From JAFAVZ01 sp036009105 (lineage in GTDB: Bacteria; Acidobacteriota; Thermoanaerobaculia; Gp7-AA8), in contig DASYMJ010000114.1 of assembly GCA_036009105.1 (NCBI GenBank), positions 1 through 27,635 of the forward strand: a stretch of 27,635 nt of DNA, given 5' to 3'. The notes under the pieces were generated by a model. That model was given only the letters and a program-made list of their open reading frames with translations, was not told the DNA's origin and did no database searches. The position numbers and the translations under genes were made by a program. This document shows positions 1-7,579 of the stretch, in pieces. Position 1 is the first letter of the stretch; each line of letters opens with the position of its first letter.

Positions 1-1
1 C

Positions 2-1072
2 TCCGAGCTCTTCGCCGTCTTCGACGCCGACTTTGTCCCGCCGCCCGACATCCTCACGCGCATGGTCCCGCACTTCGAGCCGGGCGTCGGGATGGTGCAG
101 GCAAGGTGGGAGCACCTCAACCGCGATACCTCGCTGCTCACGCGCGTGCAGGCCATCTACCTCGACGCGCATTTCGCCATCGAGTCCGCCGCGCGCAACT
201 TCAGCGGCCGCTTCTTCAACTTCAACGGCACGGCGGGCATCTGGCGGCGCGAGGCGATCGAAGAGGCGGGCGGCTGGTCGTCCTCCACGCTGACCGAGGA
301 TCTCGACCTCTCGTATCGCGCGCAATTGGCGGGCTGGCGCTTCGTCTTCCTCCCGGAGATCACCGTGCCGGCCGAACTGCCGGACGCCATCAGCGGCTTC
401 CAGGAGCAGCAGTATCGCTGGGCGAAAGGCTCCATCCAGACCGCGCGCAAGATCCTGCCGCGCATTTTCCACGGCGGACTGCCGGCTACCACGAAGAGCG
501 AGGCTTTCTTTCACCTCACGAACAACGCGTGTTACCTGCTGACCTTCATCCTCTCCCTCCTCATCGTCCCGGCCATCGTCATCCGCCAGCGCCTCGGCCT
601 CGGCTGGACGCTGCTGGGCGACCTCCTGATGTTCGCCGCCTCGACCGCCTCCGTCGTCCTCTTCTACATCGACGGCCAGCGCTTCGCGGGCCGGCCGCGG
701 CCGGGCGTGCGCGAGCTGCTGTGCGTGCTGCCCATCGGCATCGGCCTGTCGCTGCGCAACGCGACGGCGGTGCTGGAAGGGCTCTTCGAGCGCGGCGGCC
801 ACTTCCGGCGGACGCCGAAGCGCGGCGCAACAGCGGGCCCAATTGCTGACCGCGCGCCGCGTCTGCCCTGGGGGGAACTGCTCATGGCCGCCTTCTTCCT
901 GGCCGCCTGCAGCGTCTTGCTGGCCGCCCGCCAATGGGTCTCCATCCCCTTCCTCTGGCTCTTTCTGGGCGGCTTCGGCTACGTTGCCGCGCACGGTGTT
1001 GGCGAGCGTTACAAGTATTGTGATGTGAACCAGTTAGCAGATGGGGTAGCTGGCGCTGGCCTTGCAAAATAA
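2..1072 (+). CDS. Membrane glycosyltransferase family 2 (cellulose-synthase-like), 5' end outside window
   Basis: The reading frame is open from the window edge, so the start codon and N-terminal part are missing; 356 codons remain. It is a processive-type GT2 enzyme that would transfer sugars from a nucleotide-sugar donor at the inner membrane. Three family signatures are visible in order: FDAD near the left edge (donor/metal-binding DxD), TED at about nt 293-301 (catalytic base), and QQYRW at about nt 404-421 (the QxxRW acceptor/product-binding motif). About four hydrophobic segments follow (around nt 500-590, 620-670, 715-780 and 880-1000), as expected for the membrane part of cellulose-synthase-like enzymes. 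The polymer cannot be deduced. The next gene starts 18 nt downstream on the same strand and may be cotranscribed. Confidence 0.9.
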   Translation, partial: SELFAVFDADFVPPPDILTRMVPHFEPGVGMVQARWEHLNRDTSLLTRVQAIYLDAHFAIESAARNFSGRFFNFNGTAGIWRREAIEEAGGWSSSTLTEDLDLSYRAQLAGWRFVFLPEITVPAELPDAISGFQEQQYRWAKGSIQTARKILPRIFHGGLPATTKSEAFFHLTNNACYLLTFILSLLIVPAIVIRQRLGLGWTLLGDLLMFAASTASVVLFYIDGQRFAGRPRPGVRELLCVLPIGIGLSLRNATAVLEGLFERGGHFRRTPKRGATAGPIADRAPRLPWGELLMAAFFLAACSVLLAARQWVSIPFLWLFLGGFGYVAAHGVGERYKYCDVNQLADGVAGAGLAK

Positions 1073-1090
1073 CACCGGCAGGAGGCGTAC

Positions 1091-1234
1091 ATGTTGCGAT
1101 TCCTGAAGCAGCTTCTGATGTTCAAAGTGGGGCAGAAAGCATCGCGCGGCGTGGCCCGTTCCATCGGACTGGGCCGCTTGGCCACGATCATCGGCATCAT
1201 CGGTGGCGTGAAGCACATGCGCCGGCACGCATAA
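1091..1234 (+). CDS. Small 47-residue basic/hydrophobic protein, unknown function
   Basis: A short ORF with a very good ribosome binding site (AGGAGG at 1080-1085, 5 nt before ATG 1091), 18 nt after the stop of the GT2 gene. The predicted peptide is basic at both ends (many K/R plus a KHMRRHA tail), with a central hydrophobic Gly/Ile stretch (ATIIGIIGGV, residues 31-40). This could be a short membrane-associated helix. I do not recognise a family. The strong Shine-Dalgarno sequence and the position just behind a membrane glycosyltransferase argue for a real gene, possibly an accessory peptide to the GT2 enzyme. That role is inference. Confidence 0.6.
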   Translation: MLRFLKQLLMFKVGQKASRGVARSIGLGRLATIIGIIGGVKHMRRHA

Positions 1235-1269
1235 CCCGCCGGACGATCCCCGCCCGGCTCGCATCGGGA

Positions 1270-1297
1270 GCGGCTGCACCTAAGCGGCTGCACCTAA
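1270..1297 (+). repeat. Perfect tandem duplication of a 14-bp unit
   Basis: The unit GCGGCTGCACCTAA occurs twice head to tail (1270-1283 and 1284-1297). The second copy runs into AGGTG, so CACCT-AA-AGGTG (1291-1302) forms a short inverted repeat. It lies in the 196-bp gap between the 47-residue ORF and the receiver-domain remnant. No other gene is visible in that gap. The repeat could be an operator, or simply replication slippage in a decaying region. Confidence 0.75.
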
Positions 1298-1430
1298 AGG
1301 TGCTGAAGCGAGCCAGAGCGATAGGTGCCGCGTCACAACGACCCACCTTCCCGCGTCGTTTCGACGCCACCGCGGCGCGCGCCCTCCGTGCGCTGCCGTG
1401 GCATGCCGCTTGTGCTTGCCGGACGGTGCT

Positions 1431-1862
1431 GTGTTGGACCACGCATCGGATCGGCCGTCGCTCCTCCTCGTCGCAAACGATGCGAACACGTTGTGGGAAC
1501 GGCTGCGCGTGGAAGGCTGCGACGTGTTCGCCGCGGGCCCCGGCGAGCGCGCCATCGAGGCCGTCTCCCGCGCGCGCATCGACTGCCTGATCTTCGATCT
1601 TTCCGCCTCCGGCCGGCACGGCTTCGACGTCTGCGGCGAGTTGCGCGCGAGCGGCAGCGACATCTCCATCGTCTTCCTCACCAGCCGCAACCGCCCCATG
1701 GACGGCGTGATCGGCCTCCGCCGCGGCGCCGACGACTACGTCCGCAAGCCGGTCGCGCTGGAAGAGCGGGCATTCAGCCAAGGATCGGATATCCAGAACC
1801 CGGTCGACGAGGACTCGGCCGGAGGTGTGTTCCAACGAATCGGAAGAAAAAGAGGTGTGAAG
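1431..1862 (+). pseudogene. Response regulator receiver domain remnant without output domain
   Basis: Residues encoded from about 1446 to 1769 resemble a CheY-like receiver: a first strand LLLVAND, the phospho-acceptor Asp in LIFDLSASG, the conserved Thr/Ser in VFLTSRN, and the conserved Lys in YVRKP. The acidic pair after strand 1 is weak (N-D instead of two acids). After the KP motif the similarity stops at about 1769, where an OmpR-type protein would continue into its last helix and a DNA-binding domain. The remaining 31 codons resemble nothing I know. The frame has no stop and runs directly into the signal peptide of the broken di-heme gene at 1863. Start is uncertain: GTG 1431 or GTG 1398, neither with a convincing ribosome binding site. 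I read this as a truncated regulator; a genuine single-domain receiver is the alternative. Confidence 0.55.
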
Positions 1863-2499
1863 ATGCGGTCTCTCTCCATCGGTCTGCTGTGCCTGTTCCT
1901 CACCATATCTGTCGAAGCGCAGCGCCGCCGGCCGGGCGGCGGCAACAACAACACCCCGGCGGCCGGCGAGCCGCTGGCCGGTCTCACCACCGCCCAGCGC
2001 ACCGCGTTCGACGACGGCCTGGAAGACTTCACCGAAGTGGAGGGCGTGGATGACGGGCTCGGTCCGGTCTTCACGAGCGCTCCTGCTCCGCGTGTCACAC
2101 CACGCCGGTGATCGGCGGCGGCAGCACGCGCACCGTGACCCGCTTCTCGCGCAGCAGCGGCGGCGTCTTCGACGCGCTCGCGTCCCTCGGCGGCTCGCTC
2201 ATGCAGGACCACGCCACCGGGCCGGCCGACGGCTCCCCGCACGCGTACACCGCGGAAAGCGTCCCCGCCACGGCCACCATCGTCGTGAAGCGGCGCTACA
2301 CGCCGCTCTTCGGCCTCGGCCTCGTCGACGCCACCCCCGACGCGGACTTCATCGCCATGGCCGCCAGGCAGGCCTCGCGCGGCAACGGCGTCGCCGGGCG
2401 GGTGAACCTGGTGGACAACCTCCGCGCCGGGATGAAGACCGTCGGCAAGTTCGACTGGACGCGAAGGCGAAGCTGATGGCGTTTCTTCAGTCGCTGTGA
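1863..2499 (+). pseudogene. Broken DUF1111 di-heme cytochrome (thiol oxidoreductase-like), frameshifted and internally deleted
   Basis: This is a degraded paralogue of the intact gene at 26345-27565. It begins at ATG 1863 after an AGAGGTG-type site and encodes a signal peptide ending near VEAQ. The frame matches the intact copy up to GPVF (2070s). There one base is missing around 2079-2083: the heme motif CSACH (2084-2098) and all following similarity lie in another frame. The second frame continues through the shared block around TPLFGLGLVDATPDADF to GKFDW (about 2458). It then joins abruptly to the conserved tail DAKAKLMAFLQSL in a third frame, ending at TGA 2499. Against the intact copy about 555 bp are missing, including the second CxxCH heme site. 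No functional di-heme protein can be made. The single-base lesion could be a sequencing error; the deletion is not easily explained that way. Confidence 0.85.
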
Positions 2500-2918
2500 C
2501 GCACCGCAAACCAGCCGGCGATCGGCAGGCTGGCCAGGATGGCCGTGGCGAGCAGCAGCGGCGTGCTGAACCGGATGGTGCTGATCAGGTTCCGCACGCC
2601 GACGCTGATCTCGCCGCCGAAGAAGGTGATGATCAGCGCGAAGGCGACGGCCACCGTCACGGCCTGACCGATCAGCAGCGAGCGGCGGGCCGTCGCCTCG
2701 GCGTCCTGCCGCTCGCGCATGCGCATCCGCCACCACATCGCGCCGGCCGAAGGGATCGGCGCTTCGGCCATCGCCTGCGCGCGATCGCCGAGCAGCGCGC
2801 CGGCCACCAGGCGCAGCTCCCCGCAGGCAACGCAGGACGCGAGATGCGCCTCCAGCTCGGCGCCGATGTAGCCGCGCTCCAGCGCGTCGAGCAGTTCGTC
2901 TTCCCGTGTGCAGTTCAT
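2487..2918 (-). CDS. Putative anti-sigma factor with zinc-finger (ZAS-like) domain and two membrane segments
   Basis: A 143-residue protein. The N-terminal part has the His-x3-Cys-x2-Cys signature of zinc-binding anti-sigma domains (H25, C29, C32 in HLASCVACGEL). Two hydrophobic segments follow, at about residues 85-103 and 118-138, which would place the sigma-binding domain in the cytoplasm. In this family the soluble domain holds the cognate ECF sigma factor inactive until a signal frees it. The start codon overlaps the sigma gene stop by 4 nt (ATGA, 2915-2918), indicating translational coupling and a matched pair. The 3' end overlaps the tail of the broken di-heme gene on the other strand by 13 nt. 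Confidence 0.85.
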   Translation of the reverse strand: MNCTREDELLDALERGYIGAELEAHLASCVACGELRLVAGALLGDRAQAMAEAPIPSAGAMWWRMRMRERQDAEATARRSLLIGQAVTVAVAFALIITFFGGEISVGVRNLISTIRFSTPLLLATAILASLPIAGWFAVRHSD

Positions 2919-3493
2919 CGGAGGAACCCCGCCAGCTTTCTGCGCGCCCGAAGCAGCGTCGTGCGGATGCTCACCGCCTTGATGCCGAGGATCTGAGAGA
3001 TCTCCTCATGCGAGGCGCCCTGGGCGTAAGCCAGCCAGAGCATCTCCCGCTGCACCGGCTCGAGCTGTTGCATCGCCCGTTCGAGGTCGGTCCTCGTCAT
3101 CGCCTGCGCCTCGGGCGCGGGACGCGCGTTCCGCGGCAGGGCGCCGGTCACCGCCTCTTCCTCCAGCGGCACATCTTTGTGATGTCTCGCCCGCCGTTGC
3201 GCATCGCGCACGACGTTCGTGGCGATGCGGAACAGCGAGTTGCGGCGGTGCGTCTCGTTCTCGTGCCGCGCGCCGGCGCGATAGAAGCGGTAGTAGGCCT
3301 CCTGCAGCACGTCATCCGCTTCCTGCCGGTCGCCCGTGATGCGCGAGAGGTAGGACCAGAGCGGCCGCGCCGTGCGCTCGTAGAAGGCGCGGAACTCCTC
3401 CTCGTCCATCACGTGGAGCGCGTCGTTGAGATCGCGGCTCTCGGACTTCGTCCCGTTCAGGACCACCAGGGCCAGGCTCATCGAGTCGATCAT
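2915..3493 (-). CDS. ECF-type RNA polymerase sigma factor
   Basis: A 192-residue sigma-70 family protein of extracytoplasmic-function size. Region 2 is visible around residues 40-75 (LSRITGDRQEADDVLQEAY, the usual DAEDxxQ-like stretch). Region 4 fills the C-terminus (LEPVQREMLWLAYAQGASHEE, then a helix-turn-helix ILGIKAVSIRTTLLRARRKL). It should direct RNA polymerase to a small regulon, probably including its own operon. It lies between the membrane-protein gene (overlap 3490-3493) and the anti-sigma gene (overlap 2915-2918), both 4-nt ATGA overlaps. A second in-frame ATG four codons in (at 3481) is an alternative start; the first fits the overlap arrangement. Confidence 0.93.
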   Translation of the reverse strand: MIDSMSLALVVLNGTKSESRDLNDALHVMDEEEFRAFYERTARPLWSYLSRITGDRQEADDVLQEAYYRFYRAGARHENETHRRNSLFRIATNVVRDAQRRARHHKDVPLEEEAVTGALPRNARPAPEAQAMTRTDLERAMQQLEPVQREMLWLAYAQGASHEEISQILGIKAVSIRTTLLRARRKLAGFLR

Positions 3494-4353
3494 TTCACGA
3501 TTTCCGCGTCATCGAAGCGGCTGCTCAGGCGGCGGGAGAGGAAGAGCGAGATGGCGGCGGAGGCGATGAAGCCGAGGCCGATGGAGAAGGCGATCGCGCC
3601 GAGGGCGAAGAGGCCCTGCGCGCTCTCCTTGTCGAAGCGGCCGCTGACCACGAGCAGGCCGAGCGAGCCCATCGCCACGATCACGCCGATCTGGATGGAC
3701 CACATCACCCGCGCCAGCGGCGCATTCTGCACCGGCCGCTCGGCGTGCAGCGGGATCGGCGCCGATTCCAGGAACTTCGTCCCGGCCGGCGTCTTGATGT
3801 ACTCCAGCAGCTCGTTGCTGGAGCTGAAGCGGTCGAGGATCTTGTTGTGCACCTCGTTCTGAATGCGGGAGAGGCGGGTCCACCGCTTCTGCTCGATGAT
3901 GGTCCGGACCAGCCAGGCCAGGGCGATGGTGATCAGGGCGAAGACGCCGGCGATGCTCAGCGTCTCGATCATCTGTTCGAGCATGTGCCCGCCGTCGCCC
4001 GGCTCGCGGAAGGCGGAGAGGTAGAAGCGCGGGTTACGGCGGACTTCCGGATGCGCGGCCACGAAGCGCGCCAGCTCGGGATAGCCGGAGAGGTAGGCGT
4101 CGTTGGAGAGGAGCGTCGGGTCGAGCTTGAGGATGGTCGGCAGCTCGGAGGGACTCTGGCTGAGGAGATTGGTGAAGTCGTTGCGGATCTCCTGGCTGGT
4201 CAGCGTCCCGCGGTCGGAGCCCGGCTCGCCGGCAGTGGCCGTGGCCGTCGCGGCGGTGGATGTGGTCGTCGCGGTGGTCGTCGCGGGCTGCTGTGCGGCA
4301 AGGCCGCCGGCAACGCTGAGCAGCAGCAGTATCGATGGGATTCGAGCGGTCAT
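3490..4353 (-). CDS. Membrane protein of unknown function with periplasmic domain, first gene of the sigma/anti-sigma operon
   Basis: A 287-residue protein starting at ATG 4353 with an AAGGAG site just upstream. A signal peptide (residues 1-20, cut near LAA-QQ) is followed by a Thr/Ala-rich linker (about 23-42), then a predicted periplasmic domain (about 50-125) with the striking stretch YPELARFVAAHPEVRRNPRF (91-110). Membrane segments lie at about 130-151, 218-238 and 247-272, with a charged probable cytoplasmic loop between the first two. I do not recognise the family. Because it is the first gene of a tightly overlapping operon with an ECF sigma factor and its anti-sigma factor, a role as envelope sensor or regulator of that switch is a reasonable inference. 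The frame stays open further upstream, but that extension lies antisense to the FAD oxidoreductase gene and was not included. Confidence 0.8.
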   Translation of the reverse strand: MTARIPSILLLLSVAGGLAAQQPATTTATTTSTAATATATAGEPGSDRGTLTSQEIRNDFTNLLSQSPSELPTILKLDPTLLSNDAYLSGYPELARFVAAHPEVRRNPRFYLSAFREPGDGGHMLEQMIETLSIAGVFALITIALAWLVRTIIEQKRWTRLSRIQNEVHNKILDRFSSSNELLEYIKTPAGTKFLESAPIPLHAERPVQNAPLARVMWSIQIGVIVAMGSLGLLVVSGRFDKESAQGLFALGAIAFSIGLGFIASAAISLFLSRRLSSRFDDAEIVK

Positions 4354-4412
4354 GTGATCTCCTTGACCGCTAATACGCCGATCGTCGAAAGATGTGCACA
4401 ACGGGGGCGGCT

Positions 4413-5864
4413 CTACCCCGCGGGAACGATGGACAGCGCGTGCCGGAACACGTTGCGCGGGTCCCATTGGGCCTTGATCCGCTGCAGGCGCGGGTAGTTC
4501 TCCCGGTAGTACAGCGTGTGCCACGGCACGCCGGAGGTGTTCAGCATCGGGTCGGCAAAGTCGATGTCGGGATGATTGATCAGCGCTCCGGCGTAGGCCT
4601 CGCCCGGCGCCGGCACGCCACCGCTCTCCGCGAACAGCTGGCCATAGAAGGCACGGACCCACCTCAGGTTCTTTTCCGCTTCGGCCGGATCGAGCCAGCC
4701 GGTGTTGCACGCCATGTCCAGGATCGCGTCGCGTTGCGCGGAGGCGGTGGCATCGGATGGCACCGTGTTGACGCGCCCGCCGTAGGTCGCGAAGCCGAGC
4801 ATGCCGCCCGCCACGTCATGATCGGTGCGGGTGAGGTAGTCGTAGGCGACGTCGATCTGCCGATCGGTGAGCCGCTTTTTGAGCAGGGCGTCCTTCACCT
4901 TGGCGCTCACCCCGCCCGGAGGCGCGGCGAAGAGATCGGGAAACGGATTCAACGCGAACTCGAGCCACGTCATCCTGGCGAGCTCCAGGCTGCCCGGCTC
5001 GCCGATCGCCGCCAGCTGCTCACGAATCTGCTGCTCGGCCGCGTCGCCGTCCGTGCTCACGCCGCGGAGAATGATCCTGCCGAACTGCTTGCGATGGAGC
5101 TCGAGGAGCGTCCAGAGGGAGGCGTTGGGCGAATCGGCGCCGCTGTTCTGTTCGCACCATGTCCCGTGGTTCCGGACCAGCCGGGTGAAGGACTCCTGGT
5201 CGACGTCGCTCCAGTTCCATTCCGCCTTGAACGTCGTGATCGACTCCGGCGCGGTGGGCAAGGGCGAGCGAAACCAGTACCGCGTGACGACGCCGAAGTT
5301 GCCCCCGCCCCCGCCGGTATGCGCCCACCACAGCTCGCGATTCGGGTCGGAGTTTTCGCGGCTCGCTACGACAGTGACCGCACGTCCGCCCTCATCCACG
5401 GTGACCACCTCGACGGCGTACAGATAGTCCGCCGCAAGCCCGAGCTGGCGGCAGAGAAACCCGAACGCGCCGCCGACCACGTGGCCGCCCATGCCGATCC
5501 CCGGATACTCGCCGAGGGGGATCATCACTCCCCACTGCTCGAACAGCGCCTGGAACGTCTCGCCCACCGTGGCGCCGGCCTCCACGGCGATGGCGTCCTT
5601 CTCCGCGTCCAGGTACACCCGCTTCATGGGCGCCATGTCGAGGATCACCCGCACCTCGGGGTTGGAGACGAATCCTTCCAGGCAATGCCCGCCGCTCGTC
5701 ACGGCGAGCCGCCGCCCTTCCCGCACCGCCTCCTCCACCGCCGCGACCACCTGCCCGGTCGAGCCGGCCACCCGGACGTAATCCGGGCTCGCGCGGTACC
5801 GCTTGTTGAACTGCTTCTCGATCACGGCGCGATAGCGCGGATCGCCAGGCAGGATGCGGCTCAT
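4413..5864 (-). CDS. FAD-binding oxidoreductase, berberine-bridge-enzyme type (PCMH + BBE domains)
   Basis: A 483-residue flavoprotein. An N-terminal FAD-binding PCMH domain covers about residues 25-205 and contains TSGGHCLEG. His60 there is the usual site of covalent 8-alpha-histidyl FAD. The second loop, where bicovalent members have a Cys for 6-S-cysteinyl attachment, reads GEYPGIGMGGHVVGG with Tyr120 at that place, so mono-covalent FAD is predicted. The C-terminus has the BBE signature (YYRENYPRLQRIKAQWDPRN followed by F). No signal peptide is seen. Such enzymes oxidise sugars, alcohols or secondary metabolites with oxygen as acceptor; the substrate is unknown. ATG 5864 is chosen because GGAGGT lies 7 nt before it; the upstream GTG at 5873 sits inside that ribosome binding site. 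Confidence 0.92.
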   Translation of the reverse strand: MSRILPGDPRYRAVIEKQFNKRYRASPDYVRVAGSTGQVVAAVEEAVREGRRLAVTSGGHCLEGFVSNPEVRVILDMAPMKRVYLDAEKDAIAVEAGATVGETFQALFEQWGVMIPLGEYPGIGMGGHVVGGAFGFLCRQLGLAADYLYAVEVVTVDEGGRAVTVVASRENSDPNRELWWAHTGGGGGNFGVVTRYWFRSPLPTAPESITTFKAEWNWSDVDQESFTRLVRNHGTWCEQNSGADSPNASLWTLLELHRKQFGRIILRGVSTDGDAAEQQIREQLAAIGEPGSLELARMTWLEFALNPFPDLFAAPPGGVSAKVKDALLKKRLTDRQIDVAYDYLTRTDHDVAGGMLGFATYGGRVNTVPSDATASAQRDAILDMACNTGWLDPAEAEKNLRWVRAFYGQLFAESGGVPAPGEAYAGALINHPDIDFADPMLNTSGVPWHTLYYRENYPRLQRIKAQWDPRNVFRHALSIVPAG

Positions 5865-5966
5865 TGTCCGCACCTCCGGTCGTGGTCTTCCGCGCGCAGC
5901 ATTTCGTCATCGTACGGGAAGGCCGCACCCGGGCAGAAAGATTTAGCGCTGTCGCGAGAAGCTGCT

Positions 5967-6839
5967 TTAGAACAGCTCGGGGACGTGCACGTAGTTCTTC
6001 ATCGCCGCCACGGTTCGCGGCGAGATGTCGCCCAGGAAAAACTCGAGCGCTTCCACCGTCGTCCGCGGAATCGCGTAACGCGTCACGAACTCCACCGCGA
6101 CCTCGCGGTTCGTTTCCGCGGCCGGCGGCGTCCCGAACAGATCGTCCACCGCTCGCTCATTCGGGTTGACCACCGTTGCGCGGATTCCGGCGTCGGCAAG
6201 CGCGCCGGCGAAGAGGTCCTTGCGATAGCCGTAATGGGTGCAGGCCAGGCAGGCGACGACCGGCCTGTCCGTGGGTTGCAGCTTCTCGATCGCCGCTCCC
6301 ACCCAATGGACGATCTCCGCCCTGGTGCGGGCTCCTTCGCGATCTTCCGAGATCGTGTCGGCGAGGCCGGGGCAGGCCTGGCTGATGATGCGCGAGGCCT
6401 CCACTCCCCGCCCTTCGAGCAACCGCGGATAAGCGCCGGCGTCGATGGTGGTCTGCGTTCCGAAGATCATCGCCGCGGTGCGCGGATCGGCTTCCAGCTC
6501 CCGCAGCAGCAGCGCGGCGCCCGTCTCGACGATGCCTTTCACGGGAATGACCGCCTTCTGAAAGTACGGCGTGTCGGGGAGCAGGACCGAGAGCGTATTG
6601 CAGGCGACGTAGATGAGGTCCGGTGCGAAGCGCGCGGTGACGTTCCGCAGGAAGCGGTCGAACGTCTGCAGCTTGACCTCTCGCGAAGGCATCGCGTTGT
6701 AGCCGTAGTCGTTCTCGGGCGCGGCGTTGGCGAAGGTCAGGCGGACCGGTTCCGGGAAGCCGTTCGTGCGCACGAACCGCTCGGCGTACGCGCAGACGGA
6801 GAGACCGCCGACGCCGGAATCGGTGATGAGGATGTGCAT
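5967..6839 (-). CDS. Glutamate racemase-like enzyme (Asp/Glu racemase family, MurI-like)
   Basis: A 290-residue cytoplasmic enzyme with the cofactor-independent two-cysteine racemase signatures: DSGVGGLSV near the N-terminus (D7, S8), VACNTLS with catalytic Cys80, and CLACTHYG with catalytic Cys200. MurI-type enzymes interconvert L- and D-glutamate for peptidoglycan synthesis. This one is slightly longer than usual and reads ACTHYGYRK where MurI has GCTHYP, so aspartate or another substrate cannot be excluded. ATG 6839 begins 2 nt after the stop of the mpaA-like gene, so the two are almost certainly one transcript. That suggests a role in recovering glutamate from murein peptides rather than, or besides, de novo D-Glu supply. 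Confidence 0.85.
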   Translation of the reverse strand: MHILITDSGVGGLSVCAYAERFVRTNGFPEPVRLTFANAAPENDYGYNAMPSREVKLQTFDRFLRNVTARFAPDLIYVACNTLSVLLPDTPYFQKAVIPVKGIVETGAALLLRELEADPRTAAMIFGTQTTIDAGAYPRLLEGRGVEASRIISQACPGLADTISEDREGARTRAEIVHWVGAAIEKLQPTDRPVVACLACTHYGYRKDLFAGALADAGIRATVVNPNERAVDDLFGTPPAAETNREVAVEFVTRYAIPRTTVEALEFFLGDISPRTVAAMKNYVHVPELF

Positions 6840-6841
6840 GG

Positions 6842-7564
6842 CTATGCCTCGAGCTCGATGCGCCCGGTCATCAGGTCGATCAGGACCGGAACGTGGCGAT
6901 CCTTGAGGTCGTAGAGCGACGCCGCCTCGAGCTCCCAGGTCACGAGCGTCAAGCCCTGTTCGGAGGCCCAGGTGCCCATCGATCCCGGCGTCGGGTAGCC
7001 GATCTCGGTCAGCAGAGGCAGCGCGCAGCGAGCGGCGAGCTGGCGCCCGAGGTGCGAGCCGTTGGCATCGTCGATACAGGCCAGCGCGGCGTGGAGGGTC
7101 ACCACCGCGCGCGGATGCAGCTGTTCCAGCAGAGAGAGCAGTGCGCCCGTTTCCGGTTCCGAAGCCGGCTCCGCTCCGGGGCTGAGCGCGATGTCGCGGG
7201 CATCGTTCGCGCGGGTCTTGTAGAAGACCGGATCGGGACTCCAGTTGGAGGTGGGAAAGTTGCGGTTCAGGTCCACCCCCCTGGCGTTGCCGCGAGCTCC
7301 GCGCAGCATGCCGTCTGGATTGGCACAGAGGATCACCGCCGCCTGCAGATCGCCACGGCGGATGCAGCGCAGCGCTTCGGAAACGACGACCGTGGTCTCC
7401 GCTTCGTCGCCATGGATGGAAGCGAGAACGACGATCTCGGCGCTCCCGCTGTCCGGCAGATGGACGGTGAGAGGAACTGCCTCCAGCGAGGCGCCGTACA
7501 CCGAGCTCGCGTGGCGGATCACTCCGCGGTCGCGACGCTCGACGAGATGCATCGGGGGGCTCAT
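6842..7564 (-). CDS. mpaA: Murein peptide amidase A-type zinc carboxypeptidase (M14 family)
   Basis: A 240-residue protein that matches the recalled E. coli MpaA pattern along its whole length: YGASLEAVPL, then the zinc ligands in HGDEAET (H51, E54), NPDG, GVDLNRNFPTSNW (substrate-binding N100-R101), SEPETGALL, LHAALACIDD (third zinc ligand H158), GYPTPGSMGTW, and a C-terminal Glu in TWELE (E211) as the probable catalytic acid. MpaA cleaves the gamma-D-Glu to diaminopimelate bond of murein tripeptide in the cytoplasm during peptidoglycan recycling; no signal peptide is seen here. It is the first gene of a two-gene operon with a racemase-family gene. No strong ribosome binding site precedes ATG 7564; an internal ATG at 7552 is possible. 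Confidence 0.87.
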   Translation of the reverse strand: MSPPMHLVERRDRGVIRHASSVYGASLEAVPLTVHLPDSGSAEIVVLASIHGDEAETTVVVSEALRCIRRGDLQAAVILCANPDGMLRGARGNARGVDLNRNFPTSNWSPDPVFYKTRANDARDIALSPGAEPASEPETGALLSLLEQLHPRAVVTLHAALACIDDANGSHLGRQLAARCALPLLTEIGYPTPGSMGTWASEQGLTLVTWELEAASLYDLKDRHVPVLIDLMTGRIELEA

Positions 7565-7579
7565 CGACTGAATGATGCC

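Noticed and set aside
1398..2111. A functional receiver-cytochrome fusion protein
   Set aside because: It would put a signal peptide in the middle of the chain and stop just before the heme site, so it is better read as a decay junction.
4354..4710. Upstream extension of the membrane-protein gene of the sigma operon
   Set aside because: The extension is antisense to the FAD oxidoreductase and would bury the signal peptide; ATG 4353 has a good ribosome binding site.
4392..6914. Very long open frame on the plus strand opposite the FAD oxidoreductase and racemase
   Set aside because: Its translation is Arg/His/Ala-rich without domain patterns, and the minus-strand genes explain the codon structure. 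Long antisense frames are common in high-GC DNA.
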